A DNA stretch of 64,000 nt from Ctena decussata (Eukaryota; Mollusca; Bivalvia; Lucinida; Lucinidae), in contig OZ022498.1 of NCBI GenBank assembly GCA_963989385.1, positions 6,207,501-6,271,500 of the forward strand, read 5' to 3'. The notes under the pieces were generated by a model. It was not told the origin of the DNA, made no database searches, and saw nothing but the letters and a program-made list of their open reading frames with translations. Within the stretch, counting starts at the first letter, position 1. Each line of letters opens with the position of its first letter. Shown piece after piece: positions 1 to 9,872 of this stretch. The translations under genes and the position numbers were made by a program.

Positions 1-102
1 GCATTAGTTGACCGATTATTTAGGTTAGTTGACCGATTATTTAGGTAATTTTGGAGGAAGAAAAAAAACAATTCTTTACTTTTGTCACAGTACCCTATAT
101 AT
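1..102. other. No gene or clear repeat seen
   Basis: Short AT-rich stretch at the window edge. It begins with a direct repeat of about 20 bp (two copies of a TTAGTTGACCGATTATTTAGG-like unit). No coding signal was recognised. Confidence 0.4.
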
Positions 103-289
103 CAGTGCTCCAGCTAAGAAGAGGTAATGGGGAGGATTTTCCTTATTTCTACATAAAAGCCTGTTGGGACCCTCATAATTGTCTCGCAGAGACACTTTCT
201 AATGAGAGGTTACAACATATATTCCCATTGAGAAATTAAAAAATACTATCTCAAAATCATCCTCAAACCCCACCTTATCTGGAGCTCTG
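103..289. repeat. MITE family A, diverged copy
   Basis: The ends read CAGTGCTCCAG..AAG and CTTATCTGGAGCTCTG, an inverted pair matching better preserved copies at 38201-38403, 57782-57983 and 60776-60978. The central palindrome has decayed here. No convincing target duplication is visible. Confidence 0.6.
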
Positions 290-558
290 TTTAAACATTT
301 ATCAGTAATTTATAAATTGTATCCTGTACTTTCTATATTGTTTAAACAGTATAAAAAAATCTCCTGAATTGGTCTGCATCAGACTTACAAAAAAATCAAG
401 TTAAATTATAAACTTCTAGGGGCACAAACTCCATATTGCTGCTTCTTTCTAGAGACTTGTATCTTATTTATAAACAACTGGTGCATTGCACTTATCTTTA
501 TAGTGCTTTATCGTGTAGAGCTACAGACAAGCAAAAATATGGGGGTAATTGCTGCACA

Positions 559-776
559 GAAATGAGCCACAACCACCAACAGTGGTGTATGCCCATGAAG
601 ACTCCAGTCAGCCTGGGCATTAGCCCAGTCTGATCAGACACTTCACTGTGTGCTTAAAGGGTAGCTAACGGTCTAAGCTAGCTCCATGCAGACAGCGAAC
701 TCTGATCAGACTGGGCACATGCCCAGGCTGGTCTGAGTTATCGCATGCCACTTGGTTTTGTTGCCCCGCAGCTCAA
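559..776. repeat. MITE family B (foldback), copy 1
   Basis: Inverted arms centre on CAGTCTGATCAGA and TCTGATCAGACTGGGC, with a middle segment related to the GCTAGCTCCATGCAGACAG type. The outer ends (near GAGCCACAACCACCAACA and GCCCCGCAGCTCAAAT) pair imperfectly. The same design recurs at 1095, 26491, 28700 and 37388. Confidence 0.7.
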
Positions 777-1094
777 ATATTAAATATGATAGCAAGATGC
801 GTTAAAAATTGGAGAAAACTAGAGACTGTTGGGAAAAGAATGCACACCCTGATCAGACTACTCATTTGAGCTGGATGTACAGTTTGGTGAGGCAATCTCC
901 TACGCTTTTGCTGTTCTATAGCTCTAAAATTGTTGGTTTTCTCTACATTAATAACTGGCTGTGTTGGTTTTCTGATTTATTGATCAATTGAAACTGCCAA
1001 GTTGGATATTGTCAAGTTTTGAAATGGAAAAGAAAAAATAATAAAAACACAAAAGTAATGTAGTTATGTTCTTTTACTTTCCTTGTTACATACA
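777..1094. other. Intergenic, nothing recognised
   Basis: AT-rich sequence between two MITE copies. Its short open frames show no recognisable protein. Confidence 0.4.
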
Positions 1095-1306
1095 AAACAG
1101 CCGCAAGATGACAAAACCAGCGCAGTGAAGACTGGTCAGCCTAGGCATCTACTCAGTCTGATCAGTCTTTGCTGTCAGCATGGCGGTAGCTCAGACCCTA
1201 CAAGTACACAGCGAAGACTGATCAGACTGGGCACATGACCAGGCTCACCCGAGTATTTGGTGAGGGCACATGCCACTGTTAGTTTTGTCGTGCCGCAGCT
1301 CAAATG
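1095..1306. repeat. MITE family B (foldback), copy 2
   Basis: Runs from CAGCCGCAAGATGACAAAACC to TTTTGTCGTGCCGCAGCTC. The internal arms are CAGTCTGATCAGTC and GACTGATCAGACTGGGC. It carries the family's central GTCAGCATGGCGGTAGCTCA segment. Confidence 0.7.
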
Positions 1307-3452
1307 TATACTGACACAAACAAGAAACGTCCGCTTTACAATTGTGTCTCTGAAATCCAAATGCACACAGACATTTCATTCAAATTTTTGTTTCAATAAC
1401 GTTGATTATTCAACAATGGTGTGTGCTGAACGGAAACGCGTTAAATAAACATCGGCGACAATGACAATGTCACAAGCGCCAGTACCTACATTTCAAAAGT
1501 CACAAATTTAGTATCTCGTGCGTTCTTCCCATCTTAACCATCACAGCTCGTCCTAGCATTATTAAGCAGACACGCTGCTGAGATTTTATGGGTGCTGGAT
1601 GCATTATAAATTGTCACAACCACTGGCATAAATCTGTCTGGTAAAGTGACGTCACAAAACGTCGATCGCGACAGTGCGTAGATACACGCAAACATTACCT
1701 TGTTGGTCCATCAGTTTGGAAGTTAATGGAAGGGGACTACTTCAGAATTCATTTCTAGCTATCAATAGCATTGAAATTAGTATCACTCAGCATTGCAAAA
1801 ATTTGGTTACAAAATTACTCGATTTATTTTTCTGTAAGAGGTGGGGTAATAAAACCGGGTTTTAGGGCACTGGGATTTCAGATTTCAGCCATAATTTTTA
1901 TGTTCTGGCGCATGTTGTTATTGTTGTACACAAGTATAGTCAAATGAAACAAAAACGGTGTCAAAATGATGACCGGTTATGGAGATACAGAAGCTCTAAA
2001 GTCATTATAATTTTAATTAAAAGGGAGATAATTTTATAAATCGAAGACTTTGGGCTGCTTTCTCGTTCATTTGATAAGAGGTTTTTGTTTTAAAATGGTG
2101 ATTTTTCGTTTCTCGATTTTTCTAACCCTTGTTTTACGCAACACATTTCAGGTTTTGATGAATAAAATGCTGCTGAGAATGAAAAATGGTGTTTCGACAT
2201 AAGGTTCGATAAATCTTGTTGCTATGGAGAAAAATTAAAATGGTTGCAACTGTATGTGCGCCTGACGCTCGGGCCACATTTTGTTATATTTTTTATGGCT
2301 ACAACTTTACTGGTTTAAAAGATACAGAACCTTAGAAAACGGACGTTTCTTTTTTGTGTCAGTATATTTAACCAATTTTATGGATCCTTATGAAACATTG
2401 TAGCCTGTTGGGAAAAGTATGTTCACAGGCTGTCCTGATGTCCATAGCACTTTTGCCTGGAGGATAAAAGTAGTGATGGAAGTGCAGTTAAGAAGAACCG
2501 TAGCCCTGGAAGTGCAGTTAAGAAGAACCATAGCCCTATTATAAATAATTCCACATCCTTTGTAATAGCTTGTCGGGAACGATGAACAATATGACTGACC
2601 ACAATAGCTTACCATCAGCTTTTAGTGCTCGGGTGAGCTAATTACAGACAGCCTCATTGTAACACCTTATTACAACAATACTTTTTTGGGATATTAAGCT
2701 GTCACGTCTTGTTTCAGATTAAGACTAAATGACAAAGAAACAAAAGGCAAACAGCATTTAATGCTCATTTGCCTTGCATTCCTTCTGTGGTTTAGTTTAA
2801 ATATAACCTCTTCCCTTATAGCTCTTATGACAGAATACTTTAAAACACTTACAATAGGCCATAACTTAACGTGGTAATGATGAAAATGGCACCAGTATTC
2901 AGTTTTCATTATATACGGAACAAAAGTGAAATTTTACACGTGAGCCGTCTTCAAATTATCTGTTTTATGAAGCCGAAAAAGAAAGATTAATGAACAAGAT
3001 CGCATTTTGAAGCTTAATACATGAGTAAGGCCAAGGTACTAGTGTAAAATTGTAAAAGCCATCTTAAAGCATTTCAGAGTGAACAGGCGGCACAAATAAA
3101 GTTGACCTGGCTTTTTAAACTTGATTAAACCAACAGAGTAGTGTACATGGTACAACCATTCTTCTTTTGGCATAGGCAAAGAATCAGTATACCAAAATGT
3201 CAAAAAAGGAAGCACACATCAATATGTGTTTACATGTCTTTGAAAACCAGTGTCGAAATAGCATTATCTTTCTTAAACAGCGAGAAGCCATGAACAATGG
3301 AAATCCCATAAAAAATTAATTCGTGGTTACCTGAAATATTGGTTCAATTTTCTTTGACTGTACTACAAAAAAGAATTTCTAATGCAAGGGAGATAATTTG
3401 TAATTTCAAAAAATAAAGCTTTTATTTTCTAGTTTTCTGAGTACCAGTCATG
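1307..3452. other. Host flanking DNA without recognisable gene
   Basis: About 2.1 kb of AT-rich sequence left of the Polinton. I recognise no conserved protein on either strand. Around 2477-2538 a 31-bp unit (GGAAGTGCAGTTAAGAAGAA core) is repeated twice in tandem. Confidence 0.5.
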
Positions 3453-3457
3453 AGTTT
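3453..3457. repeat. Left target-site duplication AGTTT
   Basis: AGTTT directly precedes the left end of the Polinton and is repeated exactly at 20826-20830 just after the right end. Polintons usually duplicate 6 bp, but only 5 match here. Confidence 0.75.
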
Positions 3458-3658
3458 AGTAGTGATATATTGGTGGTTTTACAATATACTATTAATAATT
3501 AAGCCAGTACAAACCAAGACCAGGCTTAATTTCACAATATATGGTAAATATGTTTTAGAATTAAGCCAGTACAAACCAAGACCAGGCCTTATTTCAATAG
3601 TATATCGTACATGTGTTTATAATTAATCCAGTACAAACCAAGACTAGGTCTTATTTCA
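3458..3658 (+). repeat. Polinton left terminal inverted repeat
   Basis: About 200 bp matching 20624-20825 in reverse complement with very few differences. It contains three internal copies of AAGCCAGTACAAACCAAGAC starting at about 3501, 3563 and 3624, a period of 61-62 bp. Confidence 0.93.
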
Positions 3659-3839
3659 TAGTATATCGTAATTTTTAAGGTTCGCGAATATGGATATCAA
3701 AATTTGAATGGATTAATAAATCTCGTAAATAAGTAGAGCAACTAGTCCTACAACGACGCCCCCGACTATCAGTGCTGTTTTGTGGTTTTCATGTTCTTCA
3801 GCAACAGTTTTTGGTGTGGAACTCAGTACTGGATGTGTG

Positions 3840-5147
3840 TCAGGTTTTGGTATTTTCAATGACTTGTGAGTCAGTCATGACATTTTTTGTGATAGCCTCA
3901 GGTTTTGTTTTATATATCTTCTGTGCCTGTTTCTCGGTGGGTATCGTTATTGGCATTCCAAGTGCTCCTATTATGGTTTTACCCTGGGCAGCTAAAGGGA
4001 TTGATCCAGGTTCTACATCAACCTTTGGTTTGTGTGTTGGGGTCCCACTCACATCAGTGTAAGATGTGGCATTGACAGGAAGGTTTACGGTTTTGTTCCA
4101 CCATAACTTTTGATTATGAGTAGAGAGTACAATCTCGTTGTTGTAATTTTTTATTGTCCCGATTTGCAATTCCATATTGCTTGGAGCCATGTAAAGGCCA
4201 TAGCCAAAAACATAGTCAACCTTGCTCCGGGCGTACTTCAAAGTATTTTGATACCGGGTAATTTGACTTGGTAAGTCTATTGGCCTTTGGACTCCATCTT
4301 CGTTTGCAAGGAATTCCTTCTGGACATCAAAAGCTGAGCCTATCCCTAGTATGTCGGATTTAATCTGAGACTGAGAGCCAAGAATGGCCCAACAGTAAGT
4401 CCTTATGGAATCATTTATTCGTTCAACGCCGGGTCTTGTAAAGCCATCTGATTTGTCGAGAATAAATGTGGACCAAGCATTTCGGACATGTTGTGCAATG
4501 TAGTCAATGTGATAAACATTATCAGGATGATTCCTTGAGAATGAATATAATTTATTATCATATTCACCTACACCTTTGACCGGTTGGTACCCAGTGTTTG
4601 TTACATACCAGTATATAGTCCCTAATCCGCTATTGTCATCTCGGTTTTGCCTCCAGTCGGTATGCACTGAGACTCCAAACTCGTCACAGATCCTCTCATA
4701 GGCCTTCTTGTCATAACTGTTGTCAAACGCATTCCAGCTGTCATCTGTTGGTAATGCCACTTTCATTTCGAATAATATTCTTCGCGTTTGATAATACACA
4801 TGAAACAAAAACAATGAACGTGCAAACAGTGGAATAGTGCCTGTCAGGTCGTCTTGCATAGAAACACCACATCCTGTAGTTGCGCACCACAAAGCAAAAT
4901 TTATCTGGTTTTGCCAAAACTGTATTTGGCATGAACGCCAATTTTGGGCGATGGCATCACTTTCAACGTAGGGCAGCACGTATTTTGCGAAGATGTCAGG
5001 GAATTTCACATCGAAGCCGCTTGGACTGTCTGAGGCATGTTTGACTTCTATTGTTTGGTTAATGATGTCTAGGTTTTTTGTGTTGTAAACTCCAGATGGT
5101 TGATATTGTGCGTTGGGGTTGTATGAAAATGCTTTGATTTGCACCAT
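3840..5147 (-). CDS. Conserved Polinton protein of unknown role, 435 aa
   Basis: Reads MVQIKAFSYNPNAQYQPSG at its start and is rich in aromatic residues. It shows no nucleotide-binding or protease motif and no obvious signal peptide. From memory, proteins with this opening (IKAFxYNPNAxYxPSG) and an interior LPSQITRYQ-type stretch occur in other animal Polintons, so a structural or virion role is plausible but not shown. The start ATG is 39 bp from the divergent start of the penton-like gene at 5187, implying a shared promoter. The frame stops at 3840-3842. Another frame directly downstream, ending with TAA at 3713-3715, encodes a basic stretch and one hydrophobic segment (TALIVGGVVVGLVALLIY). 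The native protein therefore probably ended in a membrane anchor now separated by a one-base change near 3845. Confidence 0.85.
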   Translation of the reverse strand: MVQIKAFSYNPNAQYQPSGVYNTKNLDIINQTIEVKHASDSPSGFDVKFPDIFAKYVLPYVESDAIAQNWRSCQIQFWQNQINFALWCATTGCGVSMQDDLTGTIPLFARSLFLFHVYYQTRRILFEMKVALPTDDSWNAFDNSYDKKAYERICDEFGVSVHTDWRQNRDDNSGLGTIYWYVTNTGYQPVKGVGEYDNKLYSFSRNHPDNVYHIDYIAQHVRNAWSTFILDKSDGFTRPGVERINDSIRTYCWAILGSQSQIKSDILGIGSAFDVQKEFLANEDGVQRPIDLPSQITRYQNTLKYARSKVDYVFGYGLYMAPSNMELQIGTIKNYNNEIVLSTHNQKLWWNKTVNLPVNATSYTDVSGTPTHKPKVDVEPGSIPLAAQGKTIIGALGMPITIPTEKQAQKIYKTKPEAITKNVMTDSQVIENTKT

Positions 5148-5186
5148 TTTTATAACAATGATTTTTTATATTATCAAATAAAAAAA
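5148..5186. promoter_or_regulatory. Compact divergent promoter region, 39 bp
   Basis: Only A/T-rich sequence separates the two divergent ATGs. It includes TTATCAAATAAAAAAA just before the plus-strand start, almost identical to the leader of the capsid gene at 9873. Transcription must start within this gap or inside the opposite gene. Confidence 0.5.
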
Positions 5187-5831
5187 ATGCATCTCATAAT
5201 TTCTGATATGAGCAATTCTGTAATCCTGCAACAGTATATTGACAACAGAGATGGATTCAAGCGGGTGGGATTAAACAGTTTTACATACTGTTTGGGTTGG
5301 TATAATGTTCATAATGAAGTCATTCAAAAACAAGGCGAGACTCCTGTTCGCATAACGCCTGGGTATTATAGTTTTCAGCAGTTAGCAGACATATTTCGCA
5401 GCCATAAAATCAGTATGTCTGTAGATGAAACCAACGGAATAGTGACTTTGACTACACCTATTGAGTTAAAAATAAGCAAAAGACTCAAGACAATGCTTGG
5501 ACTCCAGATTAAAGGCCGTTTTTTTCCAAAACACATTTATCAAGGTGAAAAGCCGCTGGACTTTGCTGTTATAAAATCTTTGTATGTTCATTTGTCGGAA
5601 ATAAATTCATCATATAATTACTTTAATGGCTCACCGAGTGATGTATTAGCAGTCATTCCCATTGAAAATAAAAGCTTTGGTGATATTATCACTGTCCGCT
5701 TTGAACACCCAGAACTCAAGCCGTTAAAGACAGGGGCCTTATCTGAATTGAAACTAGTTGTTAAAGATGAAAATAAAAACACGGTAGACAATCATGGTTT
5801 GCCCATGAGTTGTGTTTTAGAAATAATTTAA
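5187..5831 (+). CDS. Probable Polinton minor capsid (penton) protein, 214 aa
   Basis: The likely start is ATG 5187 (MHLIISDMSN), because an upstream in-frame ATG at 5139 would overlap the start of the opposite gene. The sequence has conserved blocks PGYYSFQQLADIF, NGIVTLTTP, SLYVHLSEI, PSDVLAVIPIEN and ELKLVVKDE, ending HGLPMSCVLEII. These match, from memory, the small Polinton protein predicted to be a single-jelly-roll penton subunit at the vertices of the icosahedral particle. It is predicted mostly beta, with no transmembrane segment. The frame is intact, unlike the major capsid gene. The structural assignment rests on recalled family patterns and was not tested by a search. Confidence 0.75.
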   Translation: MHLIISDMSNSVILQQYIDNRDGFKRVGLNSFTYCLGWYNVHNEVIQKQGETPVRITPGYYSFQQLADIFRSHKISMSVDETNGIVTLTTPIELKISKRLKTMLGLQIKGRFFPKHIYQGEKPLDFAVIKSLYVHLSEINSSYNYFNGSPSDVLAVIPIENKSFGDIITVRFEHPELKPLKTGALSELKLVVKDENKNTVDNHGLPMSCVLEII

Positions 5832-5849
5832 ATTTCATTTTATATAATA

Positions 5850-6224
5850 ATGAGCATTTTTGGAAAACAGAAAGAAGATGTTTTAGAAACAACTCTAAAT
5901 ATGGATGGTAAACGCATAGTCAATGTAGCTTACCCTCGAGACCCAGATGAAAATGCGGCGTTTGGCGGTGACGTGGTAACAGCAAAGGCTTTAAATGATT
6001 TAAGGAAACATTTGCTACACGAAGTGTTACAACGTCATACTGATAATGTTATGAATGGTAGATTAGATATGACCCAGCATCGAATTTCTGGTCTTGCGAG
6101 TCCTGTTAATCCTGATGATGCAGTAAATCAAGCCTAAATTACATCGAGGTTGCAGACCATAACGAATTTACTAAACGAGTTTAATAAACGTATTAATAAT
6201 TTGGAAAAAAATATAAAACAATAA
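5850..6224 (+). pseudogene. Small protein with fibre-like repeat, broken by one stop
   Basis: The first frame gives 95 residues to a TAA at 6135-6137. The same frame then stays open for 28 more codons to a TAA at 6222-6224, a coiled-coil-like tail (NLLNEFNKRINNLEKNIKQ). Two internal repeats have the pattern (L)xMxxxRIxxxAxPxxPDxxA: NMDGKRIVNVAYPRDPDENA and DMTQHRISGLASPVNPDDAV. This pattern resembles the collar repeats of phage tail-fibre proteins, so a trimeric fibre on the virion is one possibility. It lies 18 bp after the penton-like gene in the same direction, which would fit a vertex-associated fibre. The function is inference. Confidence 0.6.
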
Positions 6225-6227
6225 AAA

Positions 6228-6890
6228 ATGAAACCGCCAACGGCTCCTTATCAGGATTTGGGAGATGAGAAAATTTATCCGGATTTGTCTAAAGACTGTC
6301 AAAACTATCGCTTACAAAAAATATCAGAAATAGAAAAGCAATTAATAAGAGAAAAAGATGTTAGAAAGGCTTTATATAAAAAATATAAACGCGGAGTCAA
6401 CCTCACAGACGGCGTTGATACTGCATTGATTTCTGCAAGTGTCGTTATGGCTGGGATAGGCCTGGCAGTGCCAGTGATGCTGCCTTTAGAAATTGTTGCA
6501 ATTGTCTGCGGATGCATGGGCGCCTGCGTGAAATTGGTGAGACGTAAATTAATGTCAAAGGCACAAAAGCACTATGAGATTAAAACTCTTGGAGAAAGTA
6601 AGTTGAATTCTGTTAAAAATTTGATTTCCAAAGCCTTAAATGATGGACAGATATCAGAACAAGAATTTAAGATTGTTCTTGATGAGCTGGACAGATATAA
6701 TGATTTAAAAGATAAAACACACACCAAACAGTCTGGTCTGAGTGAGCAAGAAAAACAAGCTTTGATAGACAAAGGAGAAGCCAAAGCGCTAGAGCTAATC
6801 AAAACAAGAGCTCCGCTGAGCGGGGCAATATACGCCCGTTGGGGCTTAAAGTTGGAAAGAAAACAAGAGATGACAGAACTTTGCCAGTAG
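6228..6890 (+). CDS. Membrane-associated Polinton protein, 220 aa
   Basis: An intact frame starting MKPPTAPYQDLGDEKIYPDL. Residues about 25-65 are highly basic and predicted helical (QKISEIEKQLIREKDVRKAL). Residues about 70-105 form one or two hydrophobic segments (ALISASVVMAGIGLAVPVML, LEIVAIVCGCMGACV). The rest is charged and coiled-coil-like (LISKALNDGQISEQEFKIVL). I recall related ORFs from other animal Polintons but no assigned function. It could help particle assembly at a membrane or act as an internal virion protein. It begins 4 bp after the end of the preceding frame and is the last gene before the inserted array. Confidence 0.75.
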   Translation: MKPPTAPYQDLGDEKIYPDLSKDCQNYRLQKISEIEKQLIREKDVRKALYKKYKRGVNLTDGVDTALISASVVMAGIGLAVPVMLPLEIVAIVCGCMGACVKLVRRKLMSKAQKHYEIKTLGESKLNSVKNLISKALNDGQISEQEFKIVLDELDRYNDLKDKTHTKQSGLSEQEKQALIDKGEAKALELIKTRAPLSGAIYARWGLKLERKQEMTELCQ

Positions 6891-6899
6891 CTTAACTCT

Positions 6900-8475
6900 T
6901 CAATAATAAGGCAGATATAAAACTACAAAACAAACAAAGCTAATATGAAATTCCTAGACAAAAATTAGAAAGGGGCATAATTCCATCATAAATGGAAGTT
7001 CGGTTATGGTTCTTTTTCTCTTCATATTGTCTGATATTTGTACAAACTTTCGTGAAAAAATCTTAAACAGTTTTCAAGATATGGAGCAGACACAAAGCTA
7101 ATATGAAATTACTATATGAAAAATACAAAGGCATATAATTCCATCAAAACTGGAAGTAGGGTTGTGGTCCTTTTTCTCTGCACATTGTCTGATAATGCTT
7201 CATATTTGTATAAACTTTTATGAAGAAATCTTATACGGTTTTCGAGATATGGAGCAGAAAAATAATGTTACCTTTTGAACTTTGACCTCTAAGTGTGACC
7301 TTGACCTTTGTCAAAATTACAATACTAGAAACACAAAGGGGCTTAATTTTATTAAAAATGAAAGTAAGGTTATGTTTCTTTTTCTCAGCACATCGTTCGA
7401 TGGTGCTTTATATGTATACAAACTTTCATGAAGAAATCTTAAACAGTTTTCGAGATATGGAGCGGACATGAAGCTTATATGAAATTACTATAAAAAAAAT
7501 ACAAAGGGAAATAATTCCTTCAAAACTGAAAGTAGGGTAATGGTTCTTTTTCTCTGCACATTGTCTGATGGTGCTTTATATTTGTACAAACTTTCATGAA
7601 GAAATCTTAAATGGTTCTCGAGATATGGAGCGGACACGAAGATTATATGAAATTACCTTCGAAAAATACAAAGGGAAATAATTCCGTCAAAACTGAAAGT
7701 AGGGTAATGGTTCTTTTTCTCAGCACATCGTCTGATGGTGCTTTATATTTGTACAAACTTTCATGAAGAAATCTTAAACGGTTTTCAAGATATGCAGCGG
7801 ACACGAAGCTTATTATGAAATTACCTTTGAAAAATACAAAGGGAAATAATTCCGTAAAAAATAAAAGTAGGGTAATGGTTCTTTTTCATTGCACATCGTC
7901 TCATAGTGCTTTATATTTGTACAAACTTTCATGAAGAAATCTTAAACGGTTTTCGAGATATGGAGCGGACACGAAGATTATATGAAATTACTATAAAAAA
8001 ATACAAAGGGAAATAATTCCGTCAAAACTGAAAGTAGGGTAATGGTTCTTTTTCTCTGCACATCGTCTGATGGTGCTTTATATTTGTACAAACTTTCATG
8101 ATGAAATCTTATATGGTTTTCTAGATATGGAGCGGACACGAAATGTTACCTTTTGACCTTTGACTTCTAAGTGTGACCTTGACCTTTGTTGGACATCGTT
8201 GAAATATGTGTTCTGCACATCGTCTCGTTAAGGCAAACATGTGACCCAAGTTTCAAAAAAATCCTTCAAGGGGTTGAGGAGATATGGAGCGGACACGAAA
8301 AGTTTACGGACGGACGGACGGACAGACGGACGGACGGACAGACGGAAGGACGGACGGACGGACGGACGGAGGCCACGACATAATACGACCCGTCTTCGAC
8401 GGGCGTATAAAAAAGATAAGCCCCACATACTTTTGTTCAACAAATTTGTGTTTGTGAATGGTCCACCACCAAAAT
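6900..8475. repeat. Tandem array with (ACGG)n end, inserted in the Polinton
   Basis: About seven units with a period of 167-168 bp. CAAAGGG landmarks lie at 7334, 7502, 7669, 7837 and 8004, with a 208-bp spacing between the landmarks at 7126 and 7334. Two units carry TGACCTTGACCTTT (about 7300 and 8175). The array ends in a GGACGGACGGAC cluster at about 8309-8371, followed by the inverted pair CCCGTC/GACGGG. It encodes nothing recognisable and occupies the space where more Polinton genes could be expected. Confidence 0.85.
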
Positions 8476-8482
8476 ATCAAAA

Positions 8483-9831
8483 TTAAACACTTCCGGTTGA
8501 CCTACTTATTTTTTTTTTCAAAATCCATTCTTTAGCTGCCGCATATACCAACCCAGCAACAAGCACAACAACAGCCCACAGATTATTACCAAACCAGCTT
8601 ACAACCTTACCGGTTGCAGACAGCAGCCAAGACACAATTGACCCAACTATACTAGGCAACGCAGCTGCCGCTTTTCCAGCAAGATTTGCTAGTAGTCTAG
8701 CAAGATTATGAAGTTGTTTTTTAACCCATTCTTTCGCTCCACCTTGCGATGGTTTGGGTGTTGTACCACCGCCTCAAGAAGTTGGAATTACAGCTTCAAC
8801 TATAACACCAATAATCATGCCAAGAGCCGTCAAAATACTAACTATCGTTATACCTTGCTCTTTGAATAATGTTTTCAACCGCTCACGCAATGTCGTATCT
8901 TTTTTTAAGACTTTGTCAATTGTTTCTTTTATCCTGTTTATTTGACCCCGCAACTCTTCTTTGTTTGCACTGGCAGCCTCCAGTCTTGCGGCTCTTTCAT
9001 CTTCTAAGTTTTTCAAACAAGCCTTTATTTCATTTTTACTGATTTCATCCTCAGCCTCTTGTAATTTTCTTTTGCAATGTCTTTATCAAGCTCGGTTAGT
9101 TTTGCTAAATTATTTGTAAGCTCACCGCGGTTGCGTTGCAATGCCTTGTCTAATCCTTGAAGTTCCCGGAGTGTTAGTCCTTCTGTTTGTGTTTGAGAGT
9201 TTTTGACATCAGGCAGCTCCATCAACGTTTGTAGTGATGTCTCAACTTGGTTTGTGGCATCAACTGTTTTTTGAACATCTGTCTGTTCTGAAAAATCTTG
9301 CATTGGTATTTCTTCTGTTGCGGTATTTACTTCATTTTTTGCAGTGATCAAAGCTTGAAATTCTGCTCTTCCGGCCCTAAGTCTTGCGGTAGATGGTTGA
9401 TAGTCAGTTACACCTAATTCATCTCTCATAAACTTAACACCATACGTGTTTTGAATTGTGCCAAAAGATCGAAACTGTAATATAGCATCAGGGCTGTTTG
9501 ATTTGTAATATGAAAGTGGAACATCTTTACCGTCTGATTCTATACAAAATAGTGGTCTGCCAAACCGATCATTTTTGATAATCCAATCTGCCTCATCTTG
9601 ATCAAACCCCACTGGTACTTGATTTCTTTCATAAAATCGTTTTACCATCATTTTTACCAAATTTAATCTTTCTTTGTTTTGAGTTTCACCTCTGAGGTTA
9701 TTTAATGCTTCATACTTATTAGTCACTATTCTTTGAAATTCTGTTTCATCGGTAAAAGAGGTGTCTGGTTCTTCAATGTCTTCATGATCTTCATCAAATG
9801 TAGGATTCTCAAAATCGTAACCTTCGGCCAT
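8483..9831 (-). pseudogene. Polinton protein with C-terminal hydrophobic helices, broken
   Basis: The first frame (9025-9831, 268 aa, MAEGYDFENPTFDEDHEDIE) is acidic at the start and predicted coiled-coil later. Near 9060 the reading shifts by one base into the frame containing 8774-9016, whose end is hydrophobic (TIVSILTALGMIIGVIVEAV). After a TGA at about 8774-8776 the same frame stays open for about 95 codons to TAA at 8483-8485. That part has a glycine/proline linker, an amphipathic GAKEWVKKQLHNLARLLANL stretch and hydrophobic segments near IVGSIVSWLLS and WAVVVLVAGLVYAAA. I recall a multi-domain Polinton protein with the same closing pattern but no known function. Membrane remodelling or scaffolding is conceivable. 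It is divergent from the capsid gene, 41 bp between start codons. Confidence 0.7.
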
Positions 9832-9872
9832 TATTTATTTATTGAATAAAAATATATTTTTATCAAATAAAA
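9832..9872. promoter_or_regulatory. Palindromic divergent promoter of capsid gene pair
   Basis: The 41 bp between divergent ATGs are nearly self-complementary around AAAAATATATTTTT. Each half reads outward as TTTTTAT, then a short CAA core, then ATAAA and the start codon. Two inverted copies of one leader motif argue for a symmetric bidirectional late-type promoter. Confidence 0.55.

Noticed and set aside
3772..4062. Plus-strand 96-aa open frame with hydrophobic content
   Set aside because: It lies opposite the conserved minus-strand 435-aa gene, and its composition is explained by that gene.
8186..8486. Open frames with TDGRTDGRTD-type repeats
   Set aside because: They are translations of the GGACGGACGG cluster in a satellite-like array, not proteins.
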